Assembly: GCA_963677915.2 (NCBI GenBank)
Contig: CAXXGE010000031.1
Coordinates: 1 to 34,028 of the forward strand
Reading direction: 5' to 3'
DNA: 34,028 bases
Origin: G963677915 sp963677915
GTDB taxonomy: Bacteria > Bacillota > Clostridia > Lachnospirales > Vallitaleaceae
Under the pieces are notes generated by a model. The model saw only the letters and a program-made list of their open reading frames with translations, searched no databases and was not told where the DNA came from. A program made the position numbers and the translations under genes. Position 1 is the first letter of the stretch, and every line of letters begins with the position of its first letter. This document shows, piece by piece, positions 1-9,891 of this stretch.

Positions 1-591
1 GTACCTTCCTCGACAATCAAGCCCGTATAGGGAGATGTGCTCAGGATTAAGCGCTATTACTTTTCCAAGGGTATCCCGCCACTTCTGAAGACTCTGACCC
101 GGCAGTGCATACATCAGGTCGATATTCAGATTGGCGAATCCGGCTTGCCGCATCGCCATGTAGGTATCTTCAAATTTTCATACGTATGGATTCGGCCCAG
201 TTTTTCAAGCAGGCTGTTGTCTGTCGACTGAAGACCGATGCTGGCTCTGTTGAAACCCAGTGCGAAAGTGCTTTTGCGTAGGTTTCATCCACGGTGCCCC
301 GGATTCAATTCGATGGTCCATTCACAATTCTGTGCTACATCAAAGTGAGCGCGAATGCATGTGACTACTTCTTCAATCAATTCTATAGGCAGCACGCTCG
401 GCGTACCGCCGCCTATATAAAACCGTATCAAGCGATGTACCTAGCGTAATGCCGTGGCTTTGCAGCTCATGCACCAGTGCATTGACATAGTCAGGCATTC
501 TGTCCCCCATGCCTGCAAAGGAGAGAAAATCGCAGTAGCCGCATTTCTCCCTGCAAAACGGCAGATGTACGTATAGACTGATGGGATGCAT
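1..591 (-). CDS. hemW: HemW-like radical SAM protein, partial and frameshifted
   Basis: This is the N-terminal ~190 residues of a HemW (formerly HemN-like) radical SAM protein, a family linked to heme delivery; the gene continues past the left edge. The start is ATG at 591 with an AAGGGG-type ribosome site about 8 bases upstream. The first residues hold the [4Fe-4S] motif CREKCGYC within YVHLPFCREKCGYCDF. After frame repair I read the SAM-binding GGGTPS motif, then IELNPGTVDETYAKAL, STDNSLLEKLGRIHTYEN and LNIDLMYALPGQSL, all in HemW order. At least five one-base indels break it, near 420 (A run, +1), 298 (C run, +1), 265, 173 (A run, -1) and 20. It lies just downstream of lepA on the same strand, as in Bacillus. 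Family assignment is firm; the broken frame is probably sequence error. Confidence 0.85.
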
Positions 592-613
592 GGGCAGGTC
601 CCCTTTCCTGTTG

Positions 614-640
614 GTGCCACGGGGTCAGACCTTTTGGCAC
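614..640. repeat. REP-like palindromic element, single copy
   Basis: A 27-base imperfect palindrome with arms GTGCCA and TTTTGGCAC and a GGGGTCAGACC core. It matches 23 of 27 positions of the element at 24031-24057, and the similarity continues into the next bases (GCTATTA versus GCTGTTA). It begins just after the lepA stop codon and ends 22 bases before the hemW start. Confidence 0.7.
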
Positions 641-644
641 GCTA

Positions 645-2458
645 TTACTTGTCGTCCAGTTTCAATACACTCATGAATGCGCTTTGTGGCACTTCGACGG
701 ATCCGACCTGCCTCATGCGCTTCTTGCCTTCCTTCTGTTTCTCGAGCAGCTTTCTCTTACGGCTGATATCACCGCCGTAGCATTTTGCAAGAACATCCTT
801 GCGCATGGCCTTGACCGTCTCCCTGGCAATGACCTTGTTGCCGATCGCTGCCTGGATTGGTATTTCAAACAGATGCCTCGGTATTTCTCCCTTAAGCTTC
901 TCGGCAGTCTTCCTTCCCCTGTCATAGGCTTTGTCAGCGTGGACAATGAAGGACAAGGCATCCACAACCTCTTTGTTGATGATCATATCCAGCTTGACAA
1001 GGTTGGATTCCTGGTAGCCCGTCAACTCATAGTCGAAGGAGGCGTAACCCCTTGTGCGGGATTTCAGCGCGTCGAAGAAATCGTAAATAATCTCATTGAG
1101 GGGCAGTATATACGACAGCTGCGCCCTCGTATCTTCAATATAGTGCATGCCAAGGTATTCGCCTCGGCGTTCCTGGCACAGTTCCATGATAGCGCCGATA
1201 TAATCGGAAGGTACCATGATTTCCGCCTTCACCATAGGTTCTTCTATATAATCGATCGTTGATACGTCCGCAGATCCGTCGGATTCGCCAATTCGATAAT
1301 TTCACCGTTGGTCTTGTAGACTTTATAGATAACACTGGGGGCTGTCGTTACAACATCCAGGTTGAACTCCGCTCAATCCTTTCCTGGATGATCTCCAGAT
1401 GAAGCAATCCCAGGAATCCACAGCGGAAACCAAAACCAAGGGCGACAGATGTTTCCGCTTCATATTGAAGTGACGCGTCGTTCAGTTTCAGTTTGTCCAA
1501 AGCATCCCGACGGTCGCCGTACTTGGACCCATCGGCAGGATAGATGCCGCAGTACACCATCGGATTGACTTTTTATAGCCCGGCAGCGGATTGACCGCCG
1601 GATTTGCAGCAGGACGTCACCGTATCCCCGACCTGAGTATCTTGAAGGCTTTTAATGCTGGCAGTGATATAACCGACATGCCCCGCTTCCAGAACGTCGC
1701 ACGGGATATAGGTGCCCGGACCAAAATACCCGACTTCGACCACTTCGAACTCTTTCTTCGTCGCCATCATGCGTATGCGGTCACCCTTTTTCACCGAGCC
1801 TTCCATCAACCCTGCAGAAGACGATGACACCTCTGTAGGCATCATATTTGGCATCGAAAACCAACGCCCTGAGAGGATCCTTGTTGCTGCCTGACGGTGC
1901 AGGAATGTGCTTGACTACCTGTTCCAGCACATCATCGATATTGATGCCTTCCTTCGCCGAGATACGCGGCGCTATCCGATGCATCCAATCCGATAACATC
2001 TTCAACCTCATGGATGACACGTTCTGGGTCGGCGCTTGCAGGTCTATTTTGTTGATGACAGGAAGAATCTCAAGGTTGTGTTCCAGGGCCAGATAGACAT
2101 TGGCCAGCGTCTGCGCCTCTATTCCCTGTGCTGCGTCAACAACAAGTATTGCACCTTCACAGGCAGCAAGCGACCTTGATACTTCGTAATTGAAATCCAC
2201 ATGACCAGGCGTATCTATCAGATTGAAGACGTATTCCTCACCGTTTTCAGCCTTATAGATCAGACGAACTGCCTGGGCTTTGATTGTAATGCCTCGTTCC
2301 CTTTCAAGCTCCATGTTGTCGAGTACCTGAGTCTGCATTTCACGCTCGGTAAGCAGACCCGTCATCTGTATGATGCGGTCCGCCAGGGTGGACTTGCCGT
2401 GGTCTATATGGGCAATTATCGAAAAGTTCCGTATATTTTCCTGTTTTATATTTGACAC
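645..2458 (-). CDS. lepA: Elongation factor 4 (LepA), frameshifted
   Basis: LepA (EF4) is a ribosome-associated translational GTPase. The start is GTG at 2458 after AGGAAGG. G1 is AHIDHGKSTLADRI, G3 is DTPGHVDF and G4 is NKIDL. Domain II, the SVKKGDRIRMMATKKEF region, the GFRCGFLGLLHLEI stretch and the LepA C-terminal domain (MVKAEIMVPSDYIGAIMELC to the stop at 645) follow in order. The span is 1814 bases. I place seven one-base changes near 2033 (-1), 1972 (+1), 1818 (+1), 1612 (+1), 1572 (T run, -1), 1370 (-1) and 1263 (-1). Their net is -1, which restores exactly 604 codons plus stop, the usual LepA length. The first two compensate each other, so a run of wrong residues is hidden inside an open frame. 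The gene is divergent from the HAD gene and upstream of hemW. Confidence 0.92.
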
Positions 2459-2500
2459 GGAGTTACTTCCTTCCTGTTATTACTACAATATGCTTCTGCT

Positions 2501-2530
2501 ATTATAGCAAATGCCCTTCCCCATTGTCCA
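2501..2530 (-). promoter_or_regulatory. Probable sigma-A promoter for lepA
   Basis: On the minus strand TGGACA (-35, 2530-2525) and a perfect TATAAT (-10, 2506-2501) are separated by 18 bases. The lepA GTG start lies about 43 bases downstream of the -10 box. Confidence 0.65.
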
Positions 2531-2594
2531 TAGAAGATGGTACAATATCCATGGCACAATGGACGCGCATACAACGGAATAGGAAGGACGTAAT

Positions 2595-3393
2595 ATGAAA
2601 TATAAACTTATGGCTGTGGATGTGGACGGAACGCTGCTGGACAGTCACGGAAATATAAGCGAACATCAAAAAGAAGTCATCAAGAAAGCAGTCGCAGAGG
2701 GACTGGTTTTCGCCATCTGCAGCGGCAGGCCGGTTCAATCCGCCCGAACCATCGCCCTGAAGCTGGACGAGGACCTGCCGCTGATCACCTATAATGGTGG
2801 GGCTGGTCATCACAGGAAAAAGCAGAACAATAATATATGAAGAAAAACTTGACCCAGTCAAATCCAAAAGGATTTTCGAACTCGGCAAGACCCTTGGCAC
2901 ATCGATTATCGTCTGGGTCGACCACGAACTGTATGTCTGGCCGATGTCAGAAGCCGCTCTTGCTTACGGAAAGGCTGTACAGCTGGAACCGAAGCTGATT
3001 ACCGATTTCGATGAAATAATTGGAAAGGGTGCCCACAAGCTTCTCTTCGCCGACACTCCAGAAAGAATCGAAAAAATGTTCAGGGACTGCCGCTATCTTG
3101 AGAAGGAAGGCATCAACGCCCACCCTTCAAAGCCGATCTACCTTGAATTCGTGGATACAAACGTAACCAAATCAAACGGTATCCGCCACCTGGCTGAAAG
3201 GTACGGTATCACGATGGAGGAAGTCATCGCCGCCGGCGACAGCTACAACGATTTATCCATGCTCCAGTCTGCAGGACTGTCGGTCGCCATGGAAAATGCA
3301 CCGGAAGACATCAAGGCACATGCGGATTTTATTACGAAAAGCAACGACGAAGACGGCATTGCCCATGTCATCGAGAAATTCATTCTGCAGTAG
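2595..3393 (+). CDS. Cof-type HAD-IIB phosphatase, one frameshift
   Basis: A HAD-superfamily hydrolase of the Cof/IIB type, which dephosphorylates small phosphorylated metabolites; the substrate cannot be told from sequence. The start is ATG after AGGAAGG. Motif I is DVDGTLLD at residues 9-16 with nucleophile and acid/base aspartates. Motif II includes CSGRP, and the C-terminal motif III/IV region has GDSYNDLSML. A G run at 2799-2802 carries one extra base, splitting the gene after ITYNGG; with it removed the protein is about 265 residues, normal for Cof proteins. It lies upstream of serS on the same strand, but serS has its own promoter. Confidence 0.88.
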
Positions 3394-3400
3394 TGTTGCC

Positions 3401-3429
3401 TTGACTTTTACCCCTCGTTACATTAGTAT
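3401..3429 (+). promoter_or_regulatory. Probable promoter for serS
   Basis: TTGACT (3401-3406) and TAGTAT (3424-3429) are 17 bases apart. The leader to the serS start is only about 25 bases, so there is no room for a T-box riboswitch. Confidence 0.6.
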
Positions 3430-3459
3430 TAATAAAAAATCTTCGAAAGGATGGGACCA

Positions 3460-4747
3460 ATGATAGATATTAATCTCATCAGAAACAACCCGGACCAGGT
3501 TAAAGCCGCACTGGCCAAAAGACTGTACGACGTAGACTTCACAGAGTTCGCTTCCTGGGACAGTGAACGCAGGCGCATCATCGGTGAAGTGGAACAACTC
3601 AAGGCTCGCAGAAATGCAGCTTTCCAAGCAAATACCCCAGCTGAAAAAAGAAGGCAAGGATGCCTCTGCCATCATAGAGGAAATGACCGGCCTGAAAGAT
3701 ACCATTGCAGAACTCGACGATCAGCTCAAGGCGATCGACGACAGGATTTTCGAATTCGTCGCCGGTCTGCCCAATATGCCGGCTGAAGATGTCGCAGCAG
3801 GCGGCAAGGAGAACAACCAGCTGGTGCGCACATTCGGTGAGCAGCGTCAGTACGGCTTCCAGCCCAAGGACCATGTCGAACTGGCTGAAAGCCTGGGCCT
3901 CATAGACTATGCGCGCGGTGCCAAGCTTGGCGGCAACGGCTTCTGGATTTACAAGGACAAAGGCGCCTTATTGGAGTGGGCACTCCTCAACTTCTTTATC
4001 GAAGAGCACACAAGGGATGGCTACACCTTCATCCTGCCTCCCCACATTCTGACTTACGAATCAGGATTCACTGCGGGACAGTTCCCCAAATTCGTCGACG
4101 ACGTCTTCAAGCTCGAACAGGAAAGCAAAGGCTACATGCAGTTCCTTCTTCCTACAGCCGAGACCGCTTTGATCAACTATCACAGAAACGAAGTTCTCAC
4201 CGAAGAAGAACTTCCAAAGAAGTATTTCTCATACACACCGTGCTACCGCAAGGAAGCCGGCTCCTACCGTTCGGAAGAACGCGGCATGATTCGCGGCCCA
4301 CCAGTTCAACAAAGTTGAAATGTTCCAGTTCGCAGCTCCTGACCAGTCGGATGCCGCTTTGGACGAGCTAGTCGCAAAAGCTGAAAGCCTTGTCCAAAAA
4401 CTTGAACTCCACTATCAGTTATCAAAGCTTGCAGCCGGCGACGTGAGCGCTTCCATGATCAAGACCTTTGACATCGAAGTTTGGATCCAAAGCATGGGCG
4501 TCTACAAAGAGGTCAGCTCGGCATCCAACTCCGGCGAATACCAGGCAAGACGCGGCAACATGAAATACAGAAAGAAAGACGACAAAGAAAACCGCCTTCC
4601 TGCACACACTGAACGCTTCGGGCCTTGCAACAAGCCGTCTGATTCCTGCAATTCTGGAACAGCACCAGCAAGCCGACGGCAGCGTCATCATTCCTGAAGC
4701 ACTGCGCAAGTTCACAGGTTTTGATGTAACTCATGCCGGTGAAGTAA
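3460..4747 (+). CDS. serS: Serine--tRNA ligase, frameshifted
   Basis: Class II aminoacyl-tRNA synthetase charging tRNA-Ser. I choose ATG at 3460 (MIDINLIRNNP), preceded by GAAAGGATGG, over the ATG at 3451 that overlaps this site. The N-terminal coiled-coil arm runs over the first ~110 residues. The catalytic core has TAETALINYHRNE, motif 2 CYRKEAGSYRSEERGMIRG and motif 3 region SNSGEYQARRGNMKYR. Three one-base insertions occur in short runs near 3622 (T run), 4298 (C run) and 4596 (C run), each restoring the canonical residues when removed. The last frame shows PEALRKFTGFDV but reaches no stop at the expected place, so a fourth error near 4730 is likely; the end given is the TAA that gives a normal length and is approximate. 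Confidence 0.9.
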
Positions 4748-4760
4748 GCAATCTGCACTT

Positions 4761-4787
4761 AAAAAGACAGCGCTATGCTGTCTTTTT
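4761..4787. terminator. Bidirectional terminator between serS and the HPP gene
   Basis: An 11-bp perfect stem (4761-4771 with 4777-4787, arm AAAAAGACAGC) and a 5-base loop. T runs lie on both strands, so it can end serS on plus and the HPP gene on minus. Confidence 0.85.
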
Positions 4788-4811
4788 CTTCGCCCTATAT
4801 ACCATATCTGT

Positions 4812-5295
4812 TCACAGCAGATCGATAAGCCATCTTTTTGTGAACTGCTTCAGGACTACCATCAAGAATGCGCTGAGCATGACCATCATTAACCGTACTT
4901 GACACTGAAGACGTCCACAACAAGGCCCAATGCGAATGCTGCTGCCGGCGGATGCTCCATATTGAAGATAACCATAAGTGAAAATGGACATCCCCAACAG
5001 CAAGACCCGCTACGATGAACTGGGGCCAGGGATGGTCCCACAGCAGAAGCAGCTGGCATATGGTGCCAGAGATGCCTCCTAGAAAATAACCGCCCAAGAT
5101 GATTCTCGGCCTCGAGCTAAGTCTGTGTGGCATTGTGAAAATTATAAAACAGGTAGCTCCTACGGATGCGACAATAGCTTCATTCAGCACCACATCAAGG
5201 ATAAGCATGTTGATCATGAAAAACACAGATGCTACTAAACACTGCAGAACATACCGCCTTTTATGTCTTAGAAAATTCTCATCCATCAGCTTCAA
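4812..5295 (-). CDS. HPP family membrane protein, frameshifted
   Basis: A small integral membrane protein of the HPP family (a plant homologue has been linked to nitrite transport; the bacterial role is uncertain). The likely start is TTG at 5295, right after GGGGGTGATGC; an ATG at 5286 is an alternative. Residues 1-60 give two hydrophobic segments with IVASVGATCFIIFTMP, followed by RPRIILGGYFLGGISG. After removing an extra G near 5003 and an extra T near 4980 the frame reads FNMEHPPAAAFALGLVV, containing the namesake HPP. A -1 change near 4900 is needed to reach LMMVMLSAFLMVVLKQ and the stop at 4812. The net +1 fits the 484-base span, giving ~160 residues with about four membrane segments. 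It is convergent with serS and divergent from rpsT. Confidence 0.78.
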
Positions 5296-5313
5296 AGCAT
5301 CACCCCCAAGTCC

Positions 5314-5342
5314 ATTATATAAGCCTCCAGAACATTTTTCAA
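5314..5342 (-). promoter_or_regulatory. Promoter for the HPP gene
   Basis: On the minus strand TTGAAA (5342-5337), a 17-base spacer and TATAAT (5319-5314). It lies about 20 bases before the TTG start, leaving a very short leader. Confidence 0.7.
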
Positions 5343-5358
5343 TTTCTTAATTTTCTTG

Positions 5359-5388
5359 TTGACTTTAAAATAACCTTTACCTTAAAAT
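5359..5388 (+). promoter_or_regulatory. Promoter for rpsT
   Basis: TTGACT (5359-5364) and TAAAAT (5383-5388) with an 18-base spacer, about 40 bases upstream of the rpsT start. Confidence 0.65.
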
Positions 5389-5426
5389 AGAGAAGTATGT
5401 TTAACAAGAGTATCGGAGGTGAAATC

Positions 5427-5690
5427 ATGGCAAATATCAAGTCCGCTAAGAAAAGGATTCTGGTTACCAGAACAAAAACACTTAGGAACAAAGCAATCAA
5501 ATCCAGAGTCAAGTCGGAAGTCAAAAAGTTTTACGCTGCTGTTGATGCAGGTGACAAGGCTGCCGCTCAAGCTCAGCTGCTTGCTGCTATCTCCCAAATA
5601 GATAAAGCGAAAACAAAAGGCGTATTCCACAAGAATACAGCTTCCAGAAAAGTTTCACAGCTTGACAAAGCAATGGCTAAATTGGCTTAA
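5427..5690 (+). CDS. rpsT: 30S ribosomal protein S20
   Basis: Small-subunit protein bS20, which binds 16S rRNA. The start is ATG at 5427, with GGAGGTG 7 bases upstream; an in-frame ATG 30 bases earlier would add a non-conserved tail. The 87-residue product begins MANIKSAKKRILVTR, is very basic, and has the family's helical repeats ending in KVSQLDKAMAKLA. It is the only gene in the first 9.8 kb with no visible frame error. It faces holA, a convergent variant of the usual holA-rpsT order. Confidence 0.96.
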   Translation: MANIKSAKKRILVTRTKTLRNKAIKSRVKSEVKKFYAAVDAGDKAAAQAQLLAAISQIDKAKTKGVFHKNTASRKVSQLDKAMAKLA

Positions 5691-5721
5691 GCTTCAAGAA
5701 ATGAATGAATTGAGATTGATG

Positions 5722-5751
5722 AAAAACGTCCTGGCAAAGGGACGTTTTTTT
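5722..5751. terminator. Terminator between rpsT and holA
   Basis: A 10-bp stem AAAAACGTCC (5722-5731) pairs with 5740-5749 around an 8-base loop and is followed by T residues. The arm composition lets it work for rpsT and, on the other strand, for holA. Confidence 0.85.
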
Positions 5752-5764
5752 ATTGCACTAAATC

Positions 5765-6759
5765 TCAGCCGCTGTACTTGATGACCAGACCCTCAATCCC
5801 CGTCGACGCATCGACCAAACCCGATTTGATGTCATCTTCAGTTTGCAGGCATTCTATTAAGGGCATCCTCCAATTGGCGGATGGTAAAGGCCCTTGCCTG
5901 TAAAAGACATTTCTTTACCAGAAACGGCTGCACTTTCATTTTTCCAATTGTAGCGCTGTCGCTAAGTCCATGTGTATGGCAAAGCTTCGCCTTATAGGTC
6001 ATCCTGAACTGCCTTGTCAACATAAAGAGGATACGCAGCGGCGGCTCCTTGGACGCTATGAGGTCATGGTATAGTTTCAGCGCCCTCGCCCTTCTGCTTG
6101 TTCCCATACAGTCAACCAATTCAAATATCTTGCTTTCAATGCTTTTCGTGCAGACAGCATCGATGTCATCATTGCTGATAACGCTTTCTTCACCGGTATA
6201 ATCGGCCAGTTTCTGCAGTTCCTGATGGATGACAGACAGTTCCGTTCCAGAATAATGAACCAAATACCTTGCTGTAGCTGCGTCGATCCTCTTGCCGAAA
6301 CGCCCCAGACTGCCGGCTATATACTTGATCAGATCGCTTTCGGACAGATAGGAAAACTCGACGACATGCCCCGCCTTGTCGATATGTTTATACAGCTTGG
6401 TACGCTTGTCCACCTTCTCCTCTACGATGATCACAAAGGTCTCATCCGGTTTGTTGAGCAGTGCCTTCAGAAGGCCTTCAGCCCTGTCTTTGCCCCCTTT
6501 TTCAAGAAGCTTCAAATGTTTAAGCACGACCACACGTCTATCCGCAAGAAACGGCAATGTATCGATGACATTCGTAAGATCCTCAGCCGAAGTCTTCGTA
6601 TCGGTAATCTCGTCATAGTTCATGCTCTTGTCTATATCACCCAACAGGCTGTCTACAATTTTTTTTCAGGTAGAACTCAAGCAGGAAGCCCTCTTCACCG
6701 TAAAAAAGATAGATTGGCGCAAATTTCCCCATTTTTAAATGTTCTTTCAAGGTACGCAT
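5765..6759 (-). CDS. holA: DNA polymerase III delta subunit, frameshifted
   Basis: HolA is the clamp-loader delta subunit that opens the sliding clamp. The start is ATG at 6759 with GGAGG 9 bases upstream, lying inside the last codons of comEC. The protein begins MRTLKEHLKMGKFAPIYLFYGEE, with the family's LFYGEE segment, and continues DTLPFLADRRVVVLK, the FGKRIDAATARYLV region and RILFMLTRQFRM. An A run at about 6659-6666 has eight bases where seven restore frame; a second +1 near 5854 hides the true C-terminus, which then reads ALIECLQTEDDIKSG to a TGA at 5765. The 995-base span less two bases gives exactly 330 residues, a normal HolA length. It is probably translationally coupled to comEC. 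Confidence 0.9.
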
Positions 6760-8872
6760 ATGTATATTCCTCCAAATCCGGCAGTCCAGATGTCTATTTC
6801 CCCACATTCCATTGTCGTATAGATATCGGCGCCCTGATTTTCAAGCCGTCTTGTCACGTCACCCGATGGATGGCCAAACCGGTTGTTAGCCCCAACGGAT
6901 ATCAGCGCAGTCCCTGGCTGGATAGCTTTGAGAAACGCCTCACCGGACGAGGTTGCAGATCCGTGATGCCCTACCTTCAGCACTTCCACTTTCTCCAGCT
7001 TTTCAGTCGTCAACAGCGCTTCCTCCAGCTCTCTTTCCGCATCCCCCATCAGCAGCATATCGAAATCCCTGAAAGCCAGCCTCATCACAAGCGACTGATT
7101 GTTGTTGTTTTCCCCGACCATACCTGCCGAGAGACAAATCATCTCGAGCCTGCCCGAACGTATACGATATCACCGGCACTCAGATAAACGACCGCCGTGT
7201 CTGGTTTCATCAGCGACCTCCAGCAGCTTTTCCAACAGACTGTCCCTATTGAATCTATAGCTTACCGGCAAATAAAGGTTCTTGCAGTCCATATAGTCAA
7301 GCAACTCGATTATACCATAGATGTGGTCGAAATCGCTATGTGTAACGAAGACGCCCTCCAGACTGTTGCAGCCTTCAGCACGCAGATAAGGCAGCAGCAC
7401 ATATTTCCCAGTATTGCCCTCTTCTTTTCCTGTCCAGCCGCCGCCGTCTACAAGCCAGGTTTTCCCGCTGTACTGCACGGCTATCGAATCCCCCTGCCCC
7501 ACATCCAGCATCGAAACTTCAAGCACCTCACCCTGCCATATACTTGATGCAAGCAGCACAAAAACAGCAGATGAACCAATGCCAATCAAGACAGGCCTCA
7601 ATGCAGGCTTTATCAGCAGTACGGCACAGACAGCCAAGAATACGGTCCATGCAATCCAATCCATTACACCGGTGCTGACTGTACTAGATGGCAGTTCTGC
7701 AACGATACCGTTGATCACATTGATGGCGGTCAGAAGATAATGACAGCTTCCCGCCAGAAAAGCACCTGCTTTCATGGATAAGAACGACACCGCTAATGCG
7801 ATACTGCCGGCACCGACGACCAGTCCCATGAAAGGGACCACCAGCAGATTGGCAAACAGGCTGTAAACCGGAAACTGATGGAAAGTGTTCGCCAGAACCG
7901 GATAGGTGGCAAGATTGACACTCGTCACAAGGGCCACTGGTTTTGACCCAGCCCCTATTTCCCCATCTTGATACCAAAGGCTTGTAGAGATAAAGGATGC
8001 CTCCCACGGCTAAAAAGGAGAGTTGGAACCCTATATTGAAAAGCTGCCAAGGCTTCCAAACCAGCATGGTCAGCAACGTGAAGAACAGGCTGCTCTTGCC
8101 GTCATAGCGCCTGAAAGTGAAATGGTCTGAGCAGCTGTACCGTCAGCATGACAGATGCCCTTACCGTCGATATGTGAGCCTGCGTCATCAAGCAGAAAAA
8201 CCATGTGAATAGGATGGCGATGCCTGCTGAAGCCTTCAGACTGCCTATGGACTTTTTCAGCAATGCGAACAGGCCAAAACCCAACAAGGAAACATGCAGC
8301 CCGGATATTGCCAACAGGTGGGACAAGCCGGAGCTTTGATAGCCCAGGCGTATATCTTCGTCCAGCAAAGCATCGTTGCCTAACAGCATTGTCATCAACG
8401 GGCCCTGCAGTCTCTGCAGGGAGCAAGTTTTCCAATTGCATGGAAAGCCTTTGATTGACAGTGTACAGCCACCGCCTGAAAGAAAAACGCGGCCGGTTGG
8501 ATTCCAGAATGACACCTTTCCCCTCAAGGCCTGTTCCTCTAGACAAGTTGCTTCCTTTACTTGTCATTTCAATGGACTGCCCGATCGCCCGGAAGCAGCC
8601 CGAATCCGCCTGCCGAAGGCTCTTCAAGGAAAACCTTGGCATTAAAATGAACCCGACGGTCATCGGGTTCATTGCTATCTTTTTCATCCGGCTGCCTGAC
8701 AGAGAGGTTCACCAGCAGCACTTGACAGCCAGCTGTTTGTTCAACAGCTTCCGCCACCGTACCGGCGACAACAAACCTCTCACCGTCAAGTACCCCAGTC
8801 ACCGAGACAGATGAATCCAATCATGATTCCCAACAGCAAAGCACTCCCCAGGCTTGCCAGTGGTCTTTTCAC
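6747..8872 (-). CDS. comEC: ComEC/Rec2 DNA uptake channel, frameshifted
   Basis: ComEC forms the inner-membrane channel for DNA uptake in natural transformation. The start is GTG at 8872 after AAGGGGTGA, reading MKRPLASLGSALLLGIMIG. Next comes an OB-like (DUF4131) region with VTGVLDGERFVVAGTV and PGDRAV, then the competence domain with AGLSHLLAISGLHV-like SSGLSHLLAISGLHVSLL and HISTVRASVM. The C-terminal metallo-beta-lactamase-like part has LDVGQGDSIAVQ, VTHSDFDHIYGI (HxDxDH-like) and VGHHGSATSS. At least seven one-base indels are needed, near 8830, 8565, 8403 (C run), 8112, 7945, 7195 and 7145. The repaired length is about 708 residues, slightly short: only one membrane segment precedes the OB region. 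Its 3' end overlaps holA by 13 bases. Confidence 0.9.
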
Positions 8873-8883
8873 TCAGTCACCCC

Positions 8884-9823
8884 TTACCATTTGGTAACAT
8901 AGTTCAGGTTTCGTACAAACAGCTGTCCAAAATCCACACTGCCCTTGAAACGCTTGACAATATGGCCATCGACCATAAACTGGACCCTTTGCACAGAGGA
9001 CAGTTCTGTCAGGCTGTTGACAATGGAATAGACAGTCATTTTTTCTGCATAGGAACCGCCGGCATGGTCAGTACGAAATTCGCTTCCGACAATCTACATA
9101 ACAGATGCCGTTGGCAGTCACAACGGATTTAATGACGGTCGTTGCAGGTATGAAGGTAACCACGTCGATATCAGCAGGTGGTTTCATCAGCATATCGATA
9201 ATCGCCTCTTCCATTGTCTCGTTATGCTTCACGCTGACATCCTGTACGACCCTCGTCAGACCGACACCTGAAGAAGACGGATAGTATAGGGTCATCATTC
9301 TGCTTCTGTTTTGGCTGACCAGCTCATTGAAATCCAGGACGATATTGCTGCCGGACATTTTGCCGATCAGTGTGCCGCCTGCAGTTCTAAGCGGCATGCC
9401 GTCAATGAAGAATGTCACACTTTCGATTTCTTCAAGATTGGAAATGCTTCTGACATTCGAACGCGCGGCATACCATTTCATCAAGAATAGACTGGCTTGA
9501 GTAGTCACTGGTAAAATGAATACTCACGTTGCCGTTGTTATCCAGAAGCATTCTCTGGATGACCACAGCATCACCAATCGTAGGTTGTGTCCCTGTGTTG
9601 TCAATGCCGCTTCGCAGCATACCGAGGACGTATTCAATTTTGCTGATGGTTTCACCATCGACTTTTTTTAACTGTCAAAGGAACAAGACTGTCTGCGGAA
9701 CCGCTTTTCAAAAAGACAGTCATTGTCTCTCCGGATATTTTCACATCCACAGGTTCAATGTCGGCTGTACAAGCAGTCAACAACATAGGAAACCAGCAGG
9801 ATACCGCTTAAAATGCGTATCAT
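8884..9823 (-). CDS. GerM-like lipoprotein with two GerMN domains, frameshifted
   Basis: The start is ATG at 9823 after AGGTGAG. After removal of one T near 9787 the N-terminus reads MIRILSGILLVSMLLTACTAD, a lipoprotein signal with lipobox LTAC, so the product should sit on the outer face of the membrane. Two GerMN (sporulation/germination) domains follow. The first includes NVSIHFTSDYSSQSI and ESVTFFIDGMPL. The second has RMMTLYYPSS, ANGICYVD, YSIVNSLTELSSVQRVQF and MVDGHIVKRFKGSVDF. At least four one-base errors occur, near 9787, 9666 (A run), 9470 and 9090. In B. subtilis GerM acts in spore cortex/germination, but GerMN proteins also occur in non-spore-formers and the role here is unknown. 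It lies 11 bases before comEC and follows the histidine kinase. Confidence 0.82.
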
Positions 9824-9891
9824 ATTTCTCACCTGATATTCAGAATACAATAACTCTGTTTCATTATTGTAATCTAATTATTACCAATCTA

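Noticed and set aside
2521..2580. An inverted repeat CCATTGT/ACAATGG in the lepA-HAD interval as a regulatory hairpin
   Set aside because: The arms are short and partly overlap the lepA -35 box; no clear stem-loop with flanking signal forms.
3394..3459. A T-box riboswitch before serS
   Set aside because: The predicted leader is only about 25 bases and no T-box sequence or antiterminator is visible.
6225..7187. A 320-residue plus-strand open frame
   Set aside because: It is antisense to holA and comEC, both firmly identified by motifs; the product is low in recognisable domains and has no ribosome site.
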